This document shows positions 11,431 to 24,285 of a stretch of 64,000 nt of DNA, one piece after another. How positions within the stretch are numbered: the stretch's first letter is position 1; every line of letters begins with the position of its first letter. Location: contig JAYKYS010000012.1 in the NCBI GenBank assembly GCA_036924285.1, positions 8,122,001-8,186,000 of the forward strand, written 5' to 3'. Position numbers and translations under genes: made by a program. The notes beneath the pieces were generated by a model, which did not search any database, had not been told where the DNA came from, and worked only from the letters and a program-made list of their open reading frames with translations. This DNA comes from Asterella californica (Eukaryota; Streptophyta; Marchantiopsida; Marchantiales; Aytoniaceae).

Positions 11431-12970
11431 TATAAGCTATAAGCCATTGTGTCAATTAAAAAATATCAAATCATAACAAATGTGAAACATTATAATATAG
11501 ATTCTGAATTTATTTCGACCGAACAATCATAATACATGGTTTATTTCAACAGAATGTTTTCAACTTACAAAATGATCATTCCTTCTTTATCACAATCGTA
11601 AGGACTTCCTGTGATTTCGATATTCTGACTAGTAATTGCCCATGTGATCACTAAATCTAACAATTCAGACGATGATTTTTGAGAGTGTTGTGTGAAAGAT
11701 AACTTTTGTCCCTTTCCTCTTCCTGCTTTATCATTGTGAGCTGTTATGATATTATTTTGTGTTGCAATAAAGTCATTCAGTGCAGGATAAACTATTGTGG
11801 TCTTCTTCATTTCTTGGTAAGCTTTGCTTGGAGTGACAACTGCTTTCCTTCCTGCATAGACATAACAATAATCATGTATATGGCACTAGTCAGATGTACA
11901 AATATAGACAAAATGCGCTCAGTGTGCATTCTACAAACTCTCAGTTAGATAAGCAACACTACTAGTTCTGCCATACAGTTTACGTATACAGCTAGAGTGT
12001 TATCGTACATTTTATAACAATTACTCAACATGCACTGTAACGACTCTGAGCTATATAAGCAAAAATAGCCATCTGGAGCTCAATGTGATTATACACACTC
12101 TGGACGTGTATTATATGTAAAAACTCTGAGCTAGATAAACAGAGAATCTGAACTAGACATTCTTGAGCTTCTAGGTACTACTCTGATCTCAACGTATGAC
12201 TTACTATGGGGAGTCATTACTGAACCAGTTGACTGCCTTACCTCCTTTCATGAAGCCTGATCATGTATACGTACTGTATAATGGTAAACTGGAGGAATAG
12301 CACCAAGACTCTCGCTGGACCATTTGTGGGGGAGTTTTTTTCCAGAACGTCTAGAAACTCATGGTTTAACTTACATCTCAATCATGGATAAATTAAAAAG
12401 AATGATATCGTCTAGTCCTAGAAGTTTTAGTCTAAGTCGTTTAACTAGGATCGGCTTGTCAGCCAGCCACGATACGTACGAGACAACTGCACCTTCATGT
12501 GTAAATTTTACTCTTACAAATAATCCATTGGATGATATAAAGCTAGTTTGTCACTGGTCCCGTCTGAGGATCCTGGACTAGAAGAAACACAAAACTAGAA
12601 AAAAACTTCCTTCATGTCAGAGTTTATCCTGCTGTTCCTCTTTCCCTTTCCTTAAGCTCTTTGGCTGCCAAAGAACTAGATGGACAGAAGAAGAAAGTAC
12701 ACTAATCCTGCATGAATCAAGAGGGGGATAGAGGTGTCATGAGGGGGACAGAGGTGCCGTACTATAGTTCAAACTCGCTACTTAAATATTTATTATTTTG
12801 AGATTCAAGAATTTGGACCTTAGCCACCTTAGATACAATACTTGGATACTAGACACCTCAAAAATAATCAGTGAAGACCAAGAATAACCATACTTAGTTT
12901 TTGCATCCTAGTATATCAAATTTGAATAGCAGTATGGTAAAGAAAGACGGTGACATACAGCCTATATGTA
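11431..12970. other. No recognisable gene
   Basis: AT-rich sequence with short frames only. The motif CTCTGAGCTA recurs around 12030-12135 (GACTCTGAGCTATATAAGC, AAACTCTGAGCTAGATAAAC), hinting at a degenerate repeat. No domain was recognised. Confidence 0.4.
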
Positions 12971-12973
12971 CAG

Positions 12974-13220
12974 CCGGCGAGCTAGAATGTTCAAAAATTC
13001 CATCAAAGAAAAAATTGTACTTTCTAAATCCTAATAAGCACAATGCATCTACTCTACAGCTGTTACAATTTTTCGTCTTACAACACACTATGACTACAGT
13101 CGGAGAGCTAGATGTTAAAAAGTTTCATCAAAGAAAAAATTGTACTTTCTAGATCCTAATAAGCACAATGCATCTACTCTACAGCTGTTACAATTCTTTT
13201 GCCTTACAACACACTATGAC
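12974..13220. repeat. Two-copy 126-bp tandem repeat
   Basis: The stretch beginning GAGCTAGA near 12979 recurs near 13105. Both copies carry CATCAAAGAAAAAATTGTAC, TCCTAATAAGCACAATGC and ACAACACACTATGAC with few differences. It creates a spurious 83-codon plus-strand frame and is not treated as a gene. Confidence 0.85.
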
Positions 13221-13809
13221 AAGTTCAACCACTAACCTAAGAAAAAAGATACACGTACCAGTTGTAACAGCTCTTGAGTTTCTCGAACTTTCTCCAACTT
13301 GATTGCTCGGATAGGTAATATCTTCTTTGCTGCTACATGCACATCAGTTGTCTCATACAAATCACATAAAGATCTTTCTGGATGCACCAACTCGATAAAG
13401 TCGTCGGTCTCTGTTGATTCTGGAGAGAGATTTGCTGAAAAATACTTCCAATAGACTGAGTGCTGGGAGTCACATTTACTGTGATTTCTTCATCTTCAAG
13501 GTCAGTACTCCAATGTACTATCTGTTCCTTTCTCTGTCATGTAAGAGTCAGAGCTTCAGTGAGACTTAAACTCACAAGTACACGAGTTATAATTTTTCTC
13601 TTCACTTAAAACATAAACGTTGCATATCTATTTGAGGTGAAAAACTTACTGATTTGTTTTGATAGGAGGAGAATCAGATGTACACCTTGATAACCTCGAA
13701 TGTTGTGTAACATGTTGCTCGTCATCATTTGTTGAGACAGTTCTGCAGTTCGAATTTGACTTTCTCTGACTGCAGTCGACTAGATCAAAAGAAAGCTTTT
13801 TGTGCATAC

Positions 13810-14733
13810 CTTTTGGTCAATGTTTTTTGTGGTTCAAAAATCACACCGTGGAAAGTATCAGTCGTAAAACCAATCAGTTTCCGTTGAGATTACATACAAG
13901 ATTCTCCAAGATATTCGAATCTACAACTTCTTGTAAATACTGTAAATATTTGGCTTTGACTTTGGTATCAACTATGTAGTTTGCTGTCATAACAGTAACA
14001 ACTCGCATGTCATCAGTAATACTAAACAGTTTTTGGAACTTGTGACAGTTCTTGTTATAAACTGCATGTGCGCATGGACGAAATACGATTTTTTGTAAAC
14101 ATGCATCTCAGAAGGATTCCCACATGGTAAAAATAATCTCTCGTAACTAGCTCGAAGATCTGTTATAACGTCATGACTACTTCTCTGCTTTTTCTTCTCG
14201 ACTCTCAAATAAAGCATTTTCTGAACAACTTCTGCAGATTTTCTTAATGATGTTGATACATAAGGTGTACTAGTGAAGGAGATAGAGAATCTACTGCAGA
14301 TATACTCACAATGTCACAACCGCATGCACTAGACCTCGATTGCTATCACCAGTAGCGTCATGATCACCAATAACGTGCATCGTTTGATCTTGATCACGAT
14401 GTGCCACTTTCCTTCGATAGATCTCCAACCAGTGTTGTAATTTCTTGGCATGATCAAGACTGAACTGCAATTCATCTCGGAAATTAGTAACAGTCAAGTT
14501 CAAAAATTCCATCCCAAACGATGTCTTCAATCATCATCCTCTCCACTATTTTCAGTGAAACATGCAAGTATGCTTGGACTTCTGATTGCTAGTTGTGCAG
14601 CAGACCCTGTTACTAATACTTCTTTTCTAGGGAAAATAAAAGAACTCTTGATTCTCATATAACTAAGCATCTCGTAGATCATTTCTGCAAATAAAAATTT
14701 AAAACTAAAGATAAGACAGTGTAATGAAGGCAA
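13810..14733 (-). pseudogene. Unrecognised split coding region
   Basis: Several minus-strand segments look coding and lie in order. 14527-14733 includes EMIYEMLSYMRIKSSFIFPR. 14306-14530 includes QHWLEIYRRKVAHRDQD and VIGDHDATGDSNRGLVHAVV, followed by a GTGAGT-type donor at about 14306. 13987-14240 follows an acceptor-like CTGCAG and includes YLRVEKKKQRSSHDVITDLR and FLPCGNPSEMHVYKKSYF. A shifted frame continues (VMTANYIVDTKVKAKYLQYL, then GFTTDTFHGVIFEPQKTL) to about 13810. Splice-like junctions coexist with frameshifts, so it is either a decayed multi-exon gene or a TE protein. I do not recognise the family. Confidence 0.4.
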
Positions 14734-14964
14734 CGAGAATGTACAATAGCAAAAAACATAAAAATTTACACTAGCATGGAGTGTAGAACTACAGAGATCG
14801 TTAGAGCCAGCTAGTGAACGTGTCTAGATGTACATAAGTTCAGTGAGATCTAGAGCCGAACTACAGTAACTCTGTTCATGACAAATACTAGTAGTAAGAA
14901 ATGAGAGAGCTATCAAGCCGACAACTACTGCATCTGCAGAGATCCTGGTCTTCATCATCTTACA

Positions 14965-16295
14965 CATTATGATAATTCTTTTTTTATGAAAATAATGATC
15001 ATCACATTTCTAAATTACATTTAGTGTTTAAAAATATAACTTTTTTTGCTAATATATGCTAGTTCAAGTTGATTTCCCCTGAAAACTTGTACACAAGATG
15101 TCTTCATCGGCTTACACGTTGCAGTATTATTTCTTTTTTCACCATCACATCTCTAAATTGCATTTAGTGTTTAAGAATATAACTTATTTTGATAGTAGAG
15201 GCTAGAGGTCAACTTGACTTCCCCTGAAATTTGCACACAAGATCCCTTCATTATCTTCATGTCGTGATACATTTTCTTTCGTGAAAACAGTGACCATCAC
15301 ATCTCTAAATTGCATTTAGTGTTTAAAAATGTAACTTAATTTTTAGTAGATGCTAGAGTTCAAGTTGACTGCCCCTGAAAACTTGTACACAAGATCCTCT
15401 ACTATCTCACACATTGAGATATCATTTCTGGTGAAAATAGTGATGATCACATCTCTAAATTACATCTAGTGTTTGAAAATATAAATAGTTTTTGCTAGTA
15501 GGTATCACAATTAAAGTTGACTTCCCTTGAAAATTTGTGCAAATGATGTCTTCATCATCTTACACATTGTGGTGATTTTGTTTTTGTGAAAATAATGACC
15601 GTCACATTCATAAATTATATTTAGTATCTCCAAATGTAAATAGTTTTTGCTAGTAGATGTTGGAGTTCAAGTTGACTACTCTTGAAAACTTGTGCAAATA
15701 ATGTCTTCATCATCTTACACATTGTGGTGATTTTCTATTTTCTGAATATAATGACTTTCACATCTGTAAATTGCATTTAGTGTTTAAAAATGTAACTTGT
15801 TTTTCTAGTAGATGCTAAAGTTCAAGTCGATTCTCCTTGAAAATTTGTACACAAGATGTCTTTGTCTTCTTACCCATTGCAATATTTTCTTTTGTGAAAA
15901 TAGTGATCATCACATCTCTAAATTACATTTAGTGCTAAAAAATGTAAGTATTTTTTTCTAGTAGATGCTAGAGTTCAAGTTGATTCCCCCTTGAAAACTT
16001 ATACAAAAGATGTTTTTGAAGTTTTACACGTTGTAATATTATTTTTTGGTGAAAATAGTCACCATCACATCTTTAAATTACATCTAGTGTTTAAAAATTA
16101 TAACTTTTCTTTTCTAGTAGATGCTAGAGTTCAAGTGGATTCTCCTTGAGAACTTGTACACAAGATGTCTTTGCATTTGTCGTCTTACACGTTGCAATAT
16201 TTTGTTTTGTGAAAATAGTGATCATCACATCTGTAAACTGCATTTAGTGTTTAAAATGTAAATTGTCTTGCTAGTATAGTTAAAGTTGACTTCCT
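14965..16295. repeat. ~153-bp tandem repeat array, nine degenerate copies
   Basis: The anchor ATCACATCTCTAAATT-GCATTTAGTG recurs at about 15001, 15144, 15295, 15445, 15600, 15757, 15909, 16064 and 16224, a spacing of 143-160 bp. Each unit also contains GTAGATGCTAGAGTTCAAGT, a TTGAAAACTTGTACACAAGATG-like segment and CATCTTACACATTG. It is AT-rich with no open frame. The unit length is close to a nucleosomal repeat and the copies are well diverged, so the array is old. Confidence 0.9.
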
Positions 16296-17200
16296 TTGAA
16301 AATGTTTTAACTTACTTTATTGTTCACTAGAGTGGGTCTCGCATGGAAGAAAACACTACAAAAAGAAAAATTCCTGTTCGCTATTTTGGTAAACTGCAAA
16401 GCAATAGTTGTTACTATATGTTTCTTACAGTTCGCAGTTATTGGAGAACTTATCGTAGTTTGGATGCATATTCTCCCTCTTTTCAATTCGGAAGAGGGAG
16501 GATATACATATCTTTTAATTTATGTCCTTACTCTTCTTCTTGAAAGAATTAAGTCATAAATTAAAGTTATTAAATTCTTATTTTTTGTTCATACAGAAGA
16601 TTTTATTTATAGCAGAAAGGGTTTCGTTTGAAAGCACTATTTTTCTAGGTTTTTCCTCTTGCTAGAGATCATGTGTTACGTTCAGCTCAGAAGTAGAAGG
16701 AGTTATGTTTGAACTCACTGCATTTATCCGTTCTTCTTCTCATAGTACACGTGTTACGATCTTAGAACTATTTGTATTTAGTAAATTAAGTTTTAATATT
16801 TAAATTAAGGTATTTAGATTTAGATTTAGATTTATCTTTGATTTATTTAACTATACTTCGTGCAGTAAGTAAACATTGCGCATGTTTGTTTACTGCACTG
16901 TATGATTTTTATTACTGCACTGTATGATTTTTATTTTCTCAATAAATTATTTCTGTCAAAATGATCATGTATACTATTAACTTCATACTACCAGCTTCTT
17001 GGTACAAGATATTTCATCTTGTCCTTTATCGGTCATTTCTCAATACCACCGTCTGCATGCATCTTATTCAACGGTAATGAAAATCTAACAAACAATAATA
17101 AAATTTTTCCCGTTTACGTAATTAATCTTCACGTAGTCATGATACACGAAGAAGAATGAGTGTACTATAGATCCTATAGTTTCTAACTATCACAGCTAAC
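16296..17200. other. No recognisable gene; simple repeats
   Basis: A 79-codon frame at 16320-16559 matches nothing known. (TTTAGA)n lies at about 16806-16833, and a 22-bp unit TACTGCACTGTATGATTTTTAT is directly doubled at about 16891-16934. Confidence 0.45.
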
Positions 17201-17647
17201 CAGTTATTAACTTGGTCATGCTCATGCACCATACTCGTAACTTGGTCATGCCTCTCACTTTCTCTCCTCTCTTGGTCGAGCCCATGATTGATAGTAGAGA
17301 GTTTTGAGTGACACGTTTGCAGGACTGTGGAGTTGGATGGCTTGTGTGGTTGACTTGGCAATCACGAGTGGATGAAAGCTTAAGATTAAGATTCAAATTC
17401 TGCTCATTCTCTCTCTTCTGTCCTCAACCTTGTCATCTGTCCCGCCAAAATGTACTTCCTCGCAGGATATTACTAACCGTGAAACACATCAAAGACATCC
17501 ACGTCACTCTCAAGTACCCCATGTGATAAAAAACTGCTGACATCAATAGTCTATTATGAGTCATGGGTCCGATGAAGAGAGGAGAAAAAGTGAGAGGTCC
17601 GACCAAGTTACGACTACGACGCATGAGCTTGACCAAGTTAATAACTG
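17201..17647. mobile_element. Fold-back (inverted-repeat) element, MITE-like
   Basis: Two 87-bp arms, 17201-17287 and 17561-17647, are inverted copies without gaps, about 85% identical by eye, separated by a 273-bp loop. Each arm has an outer CAGTTATTAACTTGGTCA and an inner GCCTCTCACTTTCTC-like core. Similarity weakens outside the arms and no target duplication was found. It is consistent with a MITE or fold-back element, or a young hairpin small-RNA locus. Confidence 0.7.
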
Positions 17648-17669
17648 CACAACTAACCAATGAGCTAGA

Positions 17670-20600
17670 AATCAATGGAATGCAGTTTCCTTATGACGCT
17701 TTAAGTTTAACTAAGATGAAGTTACATCATGATCACAACTAGCTTGGTGAAATCCACATTGTTGTGGTGAGAGTTTCTTGGGAAAAGTGGAACCTTCTAG
17801 CTGTGATACGATCGTGAAGATTGTGGTATGTCTACCTATGAAAGCGTTGGGCTTCTAGATGTGATTGTTTATTCAAGAGATAGGCTTCAGGTTACAACGT
17901 GACGCTATACACACTCAGAAAAGTCTGTTGGGTTCTCCAATATGTTCAGAAAGTGAAAACCGTGATTAACTAATAATAATGAGGTCATACTGTGAACTTT
18001 AACACTCAAGAATAAAAAATATGTGACGGTTTAGACATCAAAACTTCTCTTACATGTAAATGAGGCCCTAGTGAACACACATATGAACTTTCAGTCCGAG
18101 ATCAAATCTGAGCTCTGAGATGTAGGCAAAAATGTTTCGAGTAAGAATATTACGATAATTTCTAGTATCCAGATAGCTACTTTGACCTAGACCGGAGAAT
18201 TCATTTGATAACTTTCGATGATTCTCACAGGATTTGGAGTCTACAACACGCTAAACATCCTTGTGAAATTTGCCCTGCTGGTAGTACTCAATTCTTCATG
18301 TCTCGAGCTCTGAAGTTGATGCTCTAGATTGAGAGCTTTTCATACCCCCTCTGCTTCAGCAGTCACCTTGAATTACTAACTCACTCAAATGATATGAAAT
18401 GTTTTGGACAGTAATAGCACTGCTAACAGTGAACGCAACCACAAAGTTTTGAAGCAAATATCTCAATTCTGCTGCAATTGACGCCAAAAATCTCAAAATC
18501 ATCAATTGTGTTGGAATTCTGACCCAATCCGAACTTCAAACTAGCATAATTCTTTCTTTATTGCTCCAAATTGATCAAAACTTTCACTACTGGTGACAGG
18601 TACGACGAGCTCTATCACCTTGTGTTCTTAGATTTCCTAATGTCCCTACCAAAAGCTCAAACTCTGCTTAAGACCTCTGCTTCTAAGTTTAGAGTTTCAC
18701 AAAGGACAAAAATTGGGCCAATAGGAGTTCGTAGCTTCACTTCCTTGTTCGTTGTGCCCTAGTTCACGTGGTAACTTAATTTCATGCATAGGTTACCATG
18801 TCAAGCTTCTAAAGTGTCAACGTAAATCTTAAACTACCTACGAAGACATTAAAATGACACGTAACTCTGAAAGATAACTTAAACAAGCTGGAAAGCATGC
18901 ATGGGTGACATGTAAGTACAACCCATTAGCTTAAACTCTATCAACATGGTAAACCTAAGTTTGTACTTTTAACATCATAGATACGTATGAAGTCAGTTGC
19001 ACAAGCGCACTAATGCTTGAACAAGATAAATAATATACTATCAACCTATTAGGACTCAAAATATATAACATAATAGTGTTAACATCATATGAGAAGGTGT
19101 CAAACATATGTATAAAGAACTACAAGTAATATTGAGCTAACTTCTATGAATACTAAACTCAAGTGTCGGAGTTGAAGTGTAACACGTAACCGCTAAGTAA
19201 TGTGACAACAATGATCAACGCGACGAGACTAACTTCTAGCAGAGAGGTGAGTTATTTACTATGTGAAATGATTCTCATCATGACAACATCAGACAAGCAT
19301 ATGTAGACATCATAAACCTTATCTGTTGACATCTCGTGGACACTTACTGCTCGTTTCTTACCTTCTTGTTTCGATATGTGAGCTGTAGATCGAGACAAGA
19401 ATGGTCCAAACCTGTTTCAACAACATCAGCATACATGTAGTCTACTACGTTCTCATAAGGATTTCTGCACAGATATTACCATCTTGAGTTCTCTTCTTGT
19501 TCTGAATCTCAAAGTACATTCCGAGAGAGCCAATTTGACTCAGCGGATAGGTTTTTTGCTAAACTAAGAGTTGAGATTTCTTTCGACACTATTTGAGTGA
19601 GCGATCTTAAACCTGGACAACCAATCTCAAATGGGAGAGATGAGATTCTTGCATACATCGGTTTCAGAAAAGGAACACATTTGATGCATATGGTTGTTTC
19701 TTGATCGCTTCTTTTGTTTCTTACGAGGTTGCGTGATTTACCCTAAAAGTACCTAGGTCTTCAGTTTTTGTGTTAGCTAAGGCTAGGAGTGTACAAATGT
19801 GTGTCTCCCCTTGGTTGTAGGATTTAGTTAGGTTTGCACTAGCAATGGAGTTACGGAAGAGAGTAAATGCTTAGAACGATGGATCTGATTTCTGTTCGTC
19901 AATGACAATGAAAATCTCTTCTAGATCTCATTTGATTCTCCAGTTCGATAAGTACACTTAGGTTCAATTTGTTTTTTTCTCATTTAACCATGATACTTCA
20001 CTGTCTTTGCGAAGTAGAGTAAACACCACAGTGGTCCATCATTCAACTTCTCTTTCGAGAAATTAGAGACGAACGTTCCACCTCTATTATCATTTCTTCT
20101 CGAGAATTTCTTTTGTTGTTCTCTTCTTTCTCTTCTTTCTTGCCTTTGTGTTTCTCTTGGTCTAAGAGAGTATGTTGTTTGTTTATCTAGACTGATAATT
20201 AACCAATTCGTAGTTTTAAATTTGCAATGGAGTTACATGGGAGAGGTGGCTAGCAGCCCAAAAGAGTTGCTTGTAAATGTTCTTATAAGTGCAGTAAACT
20301 TCCGGAAGGGTTTGCTATGATCGCTGAAAGTACAGCGAGAGTACACTTTCAAAAGGATAAGATAGGGTCAATATTTTACAGATGACTTCTTTTTGCAACA
20401 CCGGAGTCTCAGAATAGATCGCCTGAACTTGTTTCATGTGCATGTCCAAGATGTAAAACACATGGTGATATTTCTGAAAACTACTATGTCAGAAAATATT
20501 TTTATAGGCACACTCAGTGAACGGAGACGCTTCATCTACTGGTACATCCTTCCTCTCATTCTTACGTCTATACAACCGAAGCATATCGTGCATAAAAGTT

Positions 20601-21985
20601 CTACTCTCATACAAACATTGTATTAGATCTGATACAAGTATATAATCAAAAAATAACATCTTATCTTATCTTTTCTAACAATAAAGGTATTTGTTACTCA
20701 ATTCACTAGCCGACAGAGTGCAAGGTTGATGTGATTCATTTTCTGTCTCGTTACGCCAATAGAACCGTCTGCTTTGCACAATACCTTGTACTTTGTATGC
20801 ATCCATTAGTGATGCGTAAGAAGACGGTAAAGACAAATCAGGTTTATCAGTTCCAACACTGAAAATGTATGAGTCATAGACATAGAATCCTACTGCTTCG
20901 ATGTCATTTAAGAAAAGTTCTTCTGAAATTTAGAAAACCAAAACTTCAACAACTCGTCTTGTAAAGTCTTACTACATCTATGTTTGTCTAAAAGATGAAG
21001 ATGACCTGGATGAAGTGAGACGAGAAGAGAGTGCGGAGAGGAGAGTATAGTGTAGTTTGATAGAGTGGGTGTACCGGATGGGTTACTGTAGATTAATTTT
21101 AGATATTCTTTTTTATTTTTGCTTTTTGCTTTTTTTGGTTCTAGAGTTGGTATATTCAGTGAAGATATGAGTGAGTATTAAGTACTTTTGGATCTTTTAG
21201 GACTGCAGAGTCTTTTGACTAAGAAATTTGAGAGATTTTTGAAAGTGTTTTTTCTACACATAGTGTGTTTCTTACCTAGAGATCAATGTTCTTTATTTGA
21301 GTAGGTATTTTTGAGATGTTCTTATTACAAGTACTGTTTGGTTGGATATCATTTTTTTTCTAGCTATAAGTTCTCTTTCTCTCATGAGATTGAGATTGAT
21401 TTGAGACATATCATATCCGATGTGCGATCAATTATTTACGTCGCAAGGAATAAAGTCTCATGTGAGAAAGATACATAAGAGCTATGATTGGATCACATAG
21501 GATGATGCCCGGATGCAGTCGCTTTTCAAAGATAAGTTAGTTGAGAGTGGAAGTCTACATGTGCAGTCATTACGACACTGTTAGTCCTTCTTCTTGATGT
21601 TCCTCTTGAGTCATGGGAGTGGTTGAGAGTCCAAACTGACATTATTTTGAGATTGTTCGAGACGAGTTTTCTTTGTCTGTGTTTGTTTTATCGGCTATCA
21701 TGTGCTCTCCATGACGAGGTGAGACGTATATTTCATTTATCTCTCGACATGTTCGCACGGAACACCAAAGATGAGATGTCGTGATTATTGTTTGTTTTAC
21801 TATCTCGTTGGTGCCTCCGTTATACTCGAGGTGGCGGACATCAAGAGGTGGCATCTCATCTTCAGAGATTTCGTGTTGGTGATTGAGAGATCTTACAAGA
21901 AGAATCAATATGTGTGGTACGAGATAAGAGTGAGTCTGTCTTTACACGTGATGTCTAATCTCTGCTTGCATGCGACGCTGTATGA
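17670..21985. other. Long stretch without recognisable genes
   Basis: About 4.3 kb with only short frames matching no family. CT-rich patches occur at about 20090-20160. No tRNA, rRNA or clear repeat was found. Confidence 0.45.
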
Positions 21986-21989
21986 TGTT

Positions 21990-24285
21990 AGGTCTGGTTA
22001 GAAAGTATAGTAAAGCTGCTAGAGCATTGCATCTTTTATCAATAGCATGTCTTATTGAGGAGACGATCACTTCATTGCATTTTCTTCATCTCTCATTGGG
22101 TGATCTCTCACCACCTGAGGTTCAAGACTATCAGCTTGAGGAGTCATTATGTCTCGATAGATCTTTGTTTTGTCCAAGCTTTGTGTACAGTTCTACGTTT
22201 ATCTTCTAGAGGTATGTCTAGGATATCTACGAGTACTTGTGAGATTGTTTTCACATATATGATCTCTCCAGTGGTTTCATGGAGTTTTTTTAGATAGCGA
22301 CAGTAGTAGATCAAGGATATATTCCACATGCTATAGCTCAAGTACTGAAGACAGCTAGACTTTTGGTCATGAAGAAAGATGACAGAAAGATTTGACCGAT
22401 AGTCATCGACGATATTCTCTCACGAGTTATTAGTCATACCATTGTTTTTCAGCTTCGAGATACTTTTCAATATCACCTTTGTCCATCAGTTTGGAGTTGC
22501 CAGCTTGGAGGTTGTGCATCTATGTCGTTTGACTTTAGGGCACTCTTAGACATCCATCCTGGTTGGATTGTTCTACAAATGGACGTGAAAAATACTTTTA
22601 ATAGTATTTTCAGCGCTTCCATCTTTAAGGAGCTCATGAATGACGGTGGATCTTTGACGAGTCTAGTTCTCTTCGTGCGATTGTTCTATGGATCTTCCTC
22701 TCCTCTTTATTACCAGCATGGTCTTTCGATAGAGGAGGTTCCAATCATCAACTCCACTATAGGTACTCGTCAAGGAGATCTTTCGGGTGGATCCCTCTTT
22801 GCCTTAGCGCACTATAGAGCTCTCATGGTCACCGCCTTGATTGATCCAGGTTGTGTCTTTCCATCTCTAGCTGATGATACGTATATTTTAGATTCGGCGA
22901 ACCAAGTCTATGTCTATGATGCCTATGACAACTTGTCTCTCAATTGACCTTGGTCAGATTGAGAGTGAAGGTGTCAAAGTGCAGGACTTGACCTCTCATA
23001 GATACATCGTAGTACCTCCAACTCTTAGAGGAATTTGTTACACCTAAGATGGTTTACGTATCTTCGGAGTACCGATGGATATAGAGGACTTCGTCTCTCG
23101 GTTCTTAGATGTTGTCACATCGGAGGACGTTTTGCATATTGAAGATCTCCTTAGGTTAGAGGATCCACAAGTTGTCTTTGGTGTCTTTTTCTCTTTCATT
23201 GCACATCGTCCAGATTACTTATTCTGCACTATACTTCATCTCTTATTTTAATACCTTAGAGAGTTTGATAGGAGGATCCTGGAGGTTTTTGACGACATCT
23301 TATGAGCATGACTTTTGAGTGCGTGGTAGGACTTCTTGCACGTAGATAGACATCACAATATCATATGGTAGGGTGGATTTATTATCCATGGAGGAGATTG
23401 CTCTTACACTCTTCTTGGGTAGTTGGACTCTCTCATCACCTTGTTATCATTTTCTTGTGCGAGATAGACATATTTTGGAGAGCTATGTGACAAAGGTGGT
23501 GGATGATTCTTACCCACTACAAATGTATCTCCGAGAAGTAAGAGATTGTTTGACTCTTGAGGCACGTGAGACACATATTCTATTCGATATCTTAACCATC
23601 GATGGATCTTTGACGAGATATCACTTCTAATAGATTCTTCATGCGCTCTTAGTTGATCCTTCCATCTCACGAGATACTGGAGCTCGACTCCGCTCTTGAC
23701 TCATAGCTCGACCTTGCATTAGAGCGTTCTGACTCGCACGACTATCTTCTCTACAGCGACGAGGTTCCATCTAGACTTGTTCCAATCTGTTGCTTCAGCA
23801 CTATCCACTTGCAAGCACGGTTTCTCGCTCGACATCTTGCTCGCTATCCTCATTATAGAGAACGGATAGCTATCCATGATGTCATCAGAGACGTTGTGTT
23901 TGCTTTAGCACGGGAGAGCGATTGCATGACGTGGAGAGAACATAGTATGTCCTTCAGACGAAAAGATCAGTGAGAGCTAACATGTACATGATGAGAGAGG
24001 ATCAGGTCTCAGTCGTAGACGTGGTTGTCACGGATCCGACATGAGATTTGGTGGCGGCACGGATTCATCGGTGATCACTCATCTCGAGGATGGGATGTAG
24101 GAGTGACGATAGCAACGAAGGTGATCAAGTATAAGAGTATGCAAGAGAGACATCGCTTCATCTTCTTAGTCTTGGAGATATACGAATTGACACAGTTTCA
24201 AAGTTCAACATTTTTATTCAAGATTGTGCTAGAGCTTACCATAAGAGACGTCAAATATATCATTTTCTCTTTGTTTCTACACTAG
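21990..24285 (+). pseudogene. LINE-like (non-LTR) retrotransposon reverse transcriptase relic
   Basis: A decayed RT. Upstream frames (21970-22209) resemble the linker before RT in this class (SKAARALHLLSIACLIEETI, LHPSLGDLSPP-like). The best segment is 22522-22947. It has HPGWIVLQMDVKNTFNSI, in which the Asp of the first catalytic motif is kept. It also has GTRQGDLSGGSLFALAHYRA (thumb-side GxxQGxxLS/G motif) and FPSLADDTYI, an ADD catalytic box. Beyond it, 23040-24285 reads in several frames as the C-terminal part of the same protein (VFGVFFSFIAHRPDYL, VVDDSYPLQMYLREVRDC, then ARIRH-like and LEIYELTQF). Many stops and shifts: inactive. LTRs are absent, and I did not find a poly(A) tail or target duplication. 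Confidence 0.7.

Noticed and set aside
14965..16295. CRISPR-like array
   Set aside because: The units are long, diverged and contiguous, without the short identical repeats and unique spacers of CRISPR, and the genome is eukaryotic by its introns.
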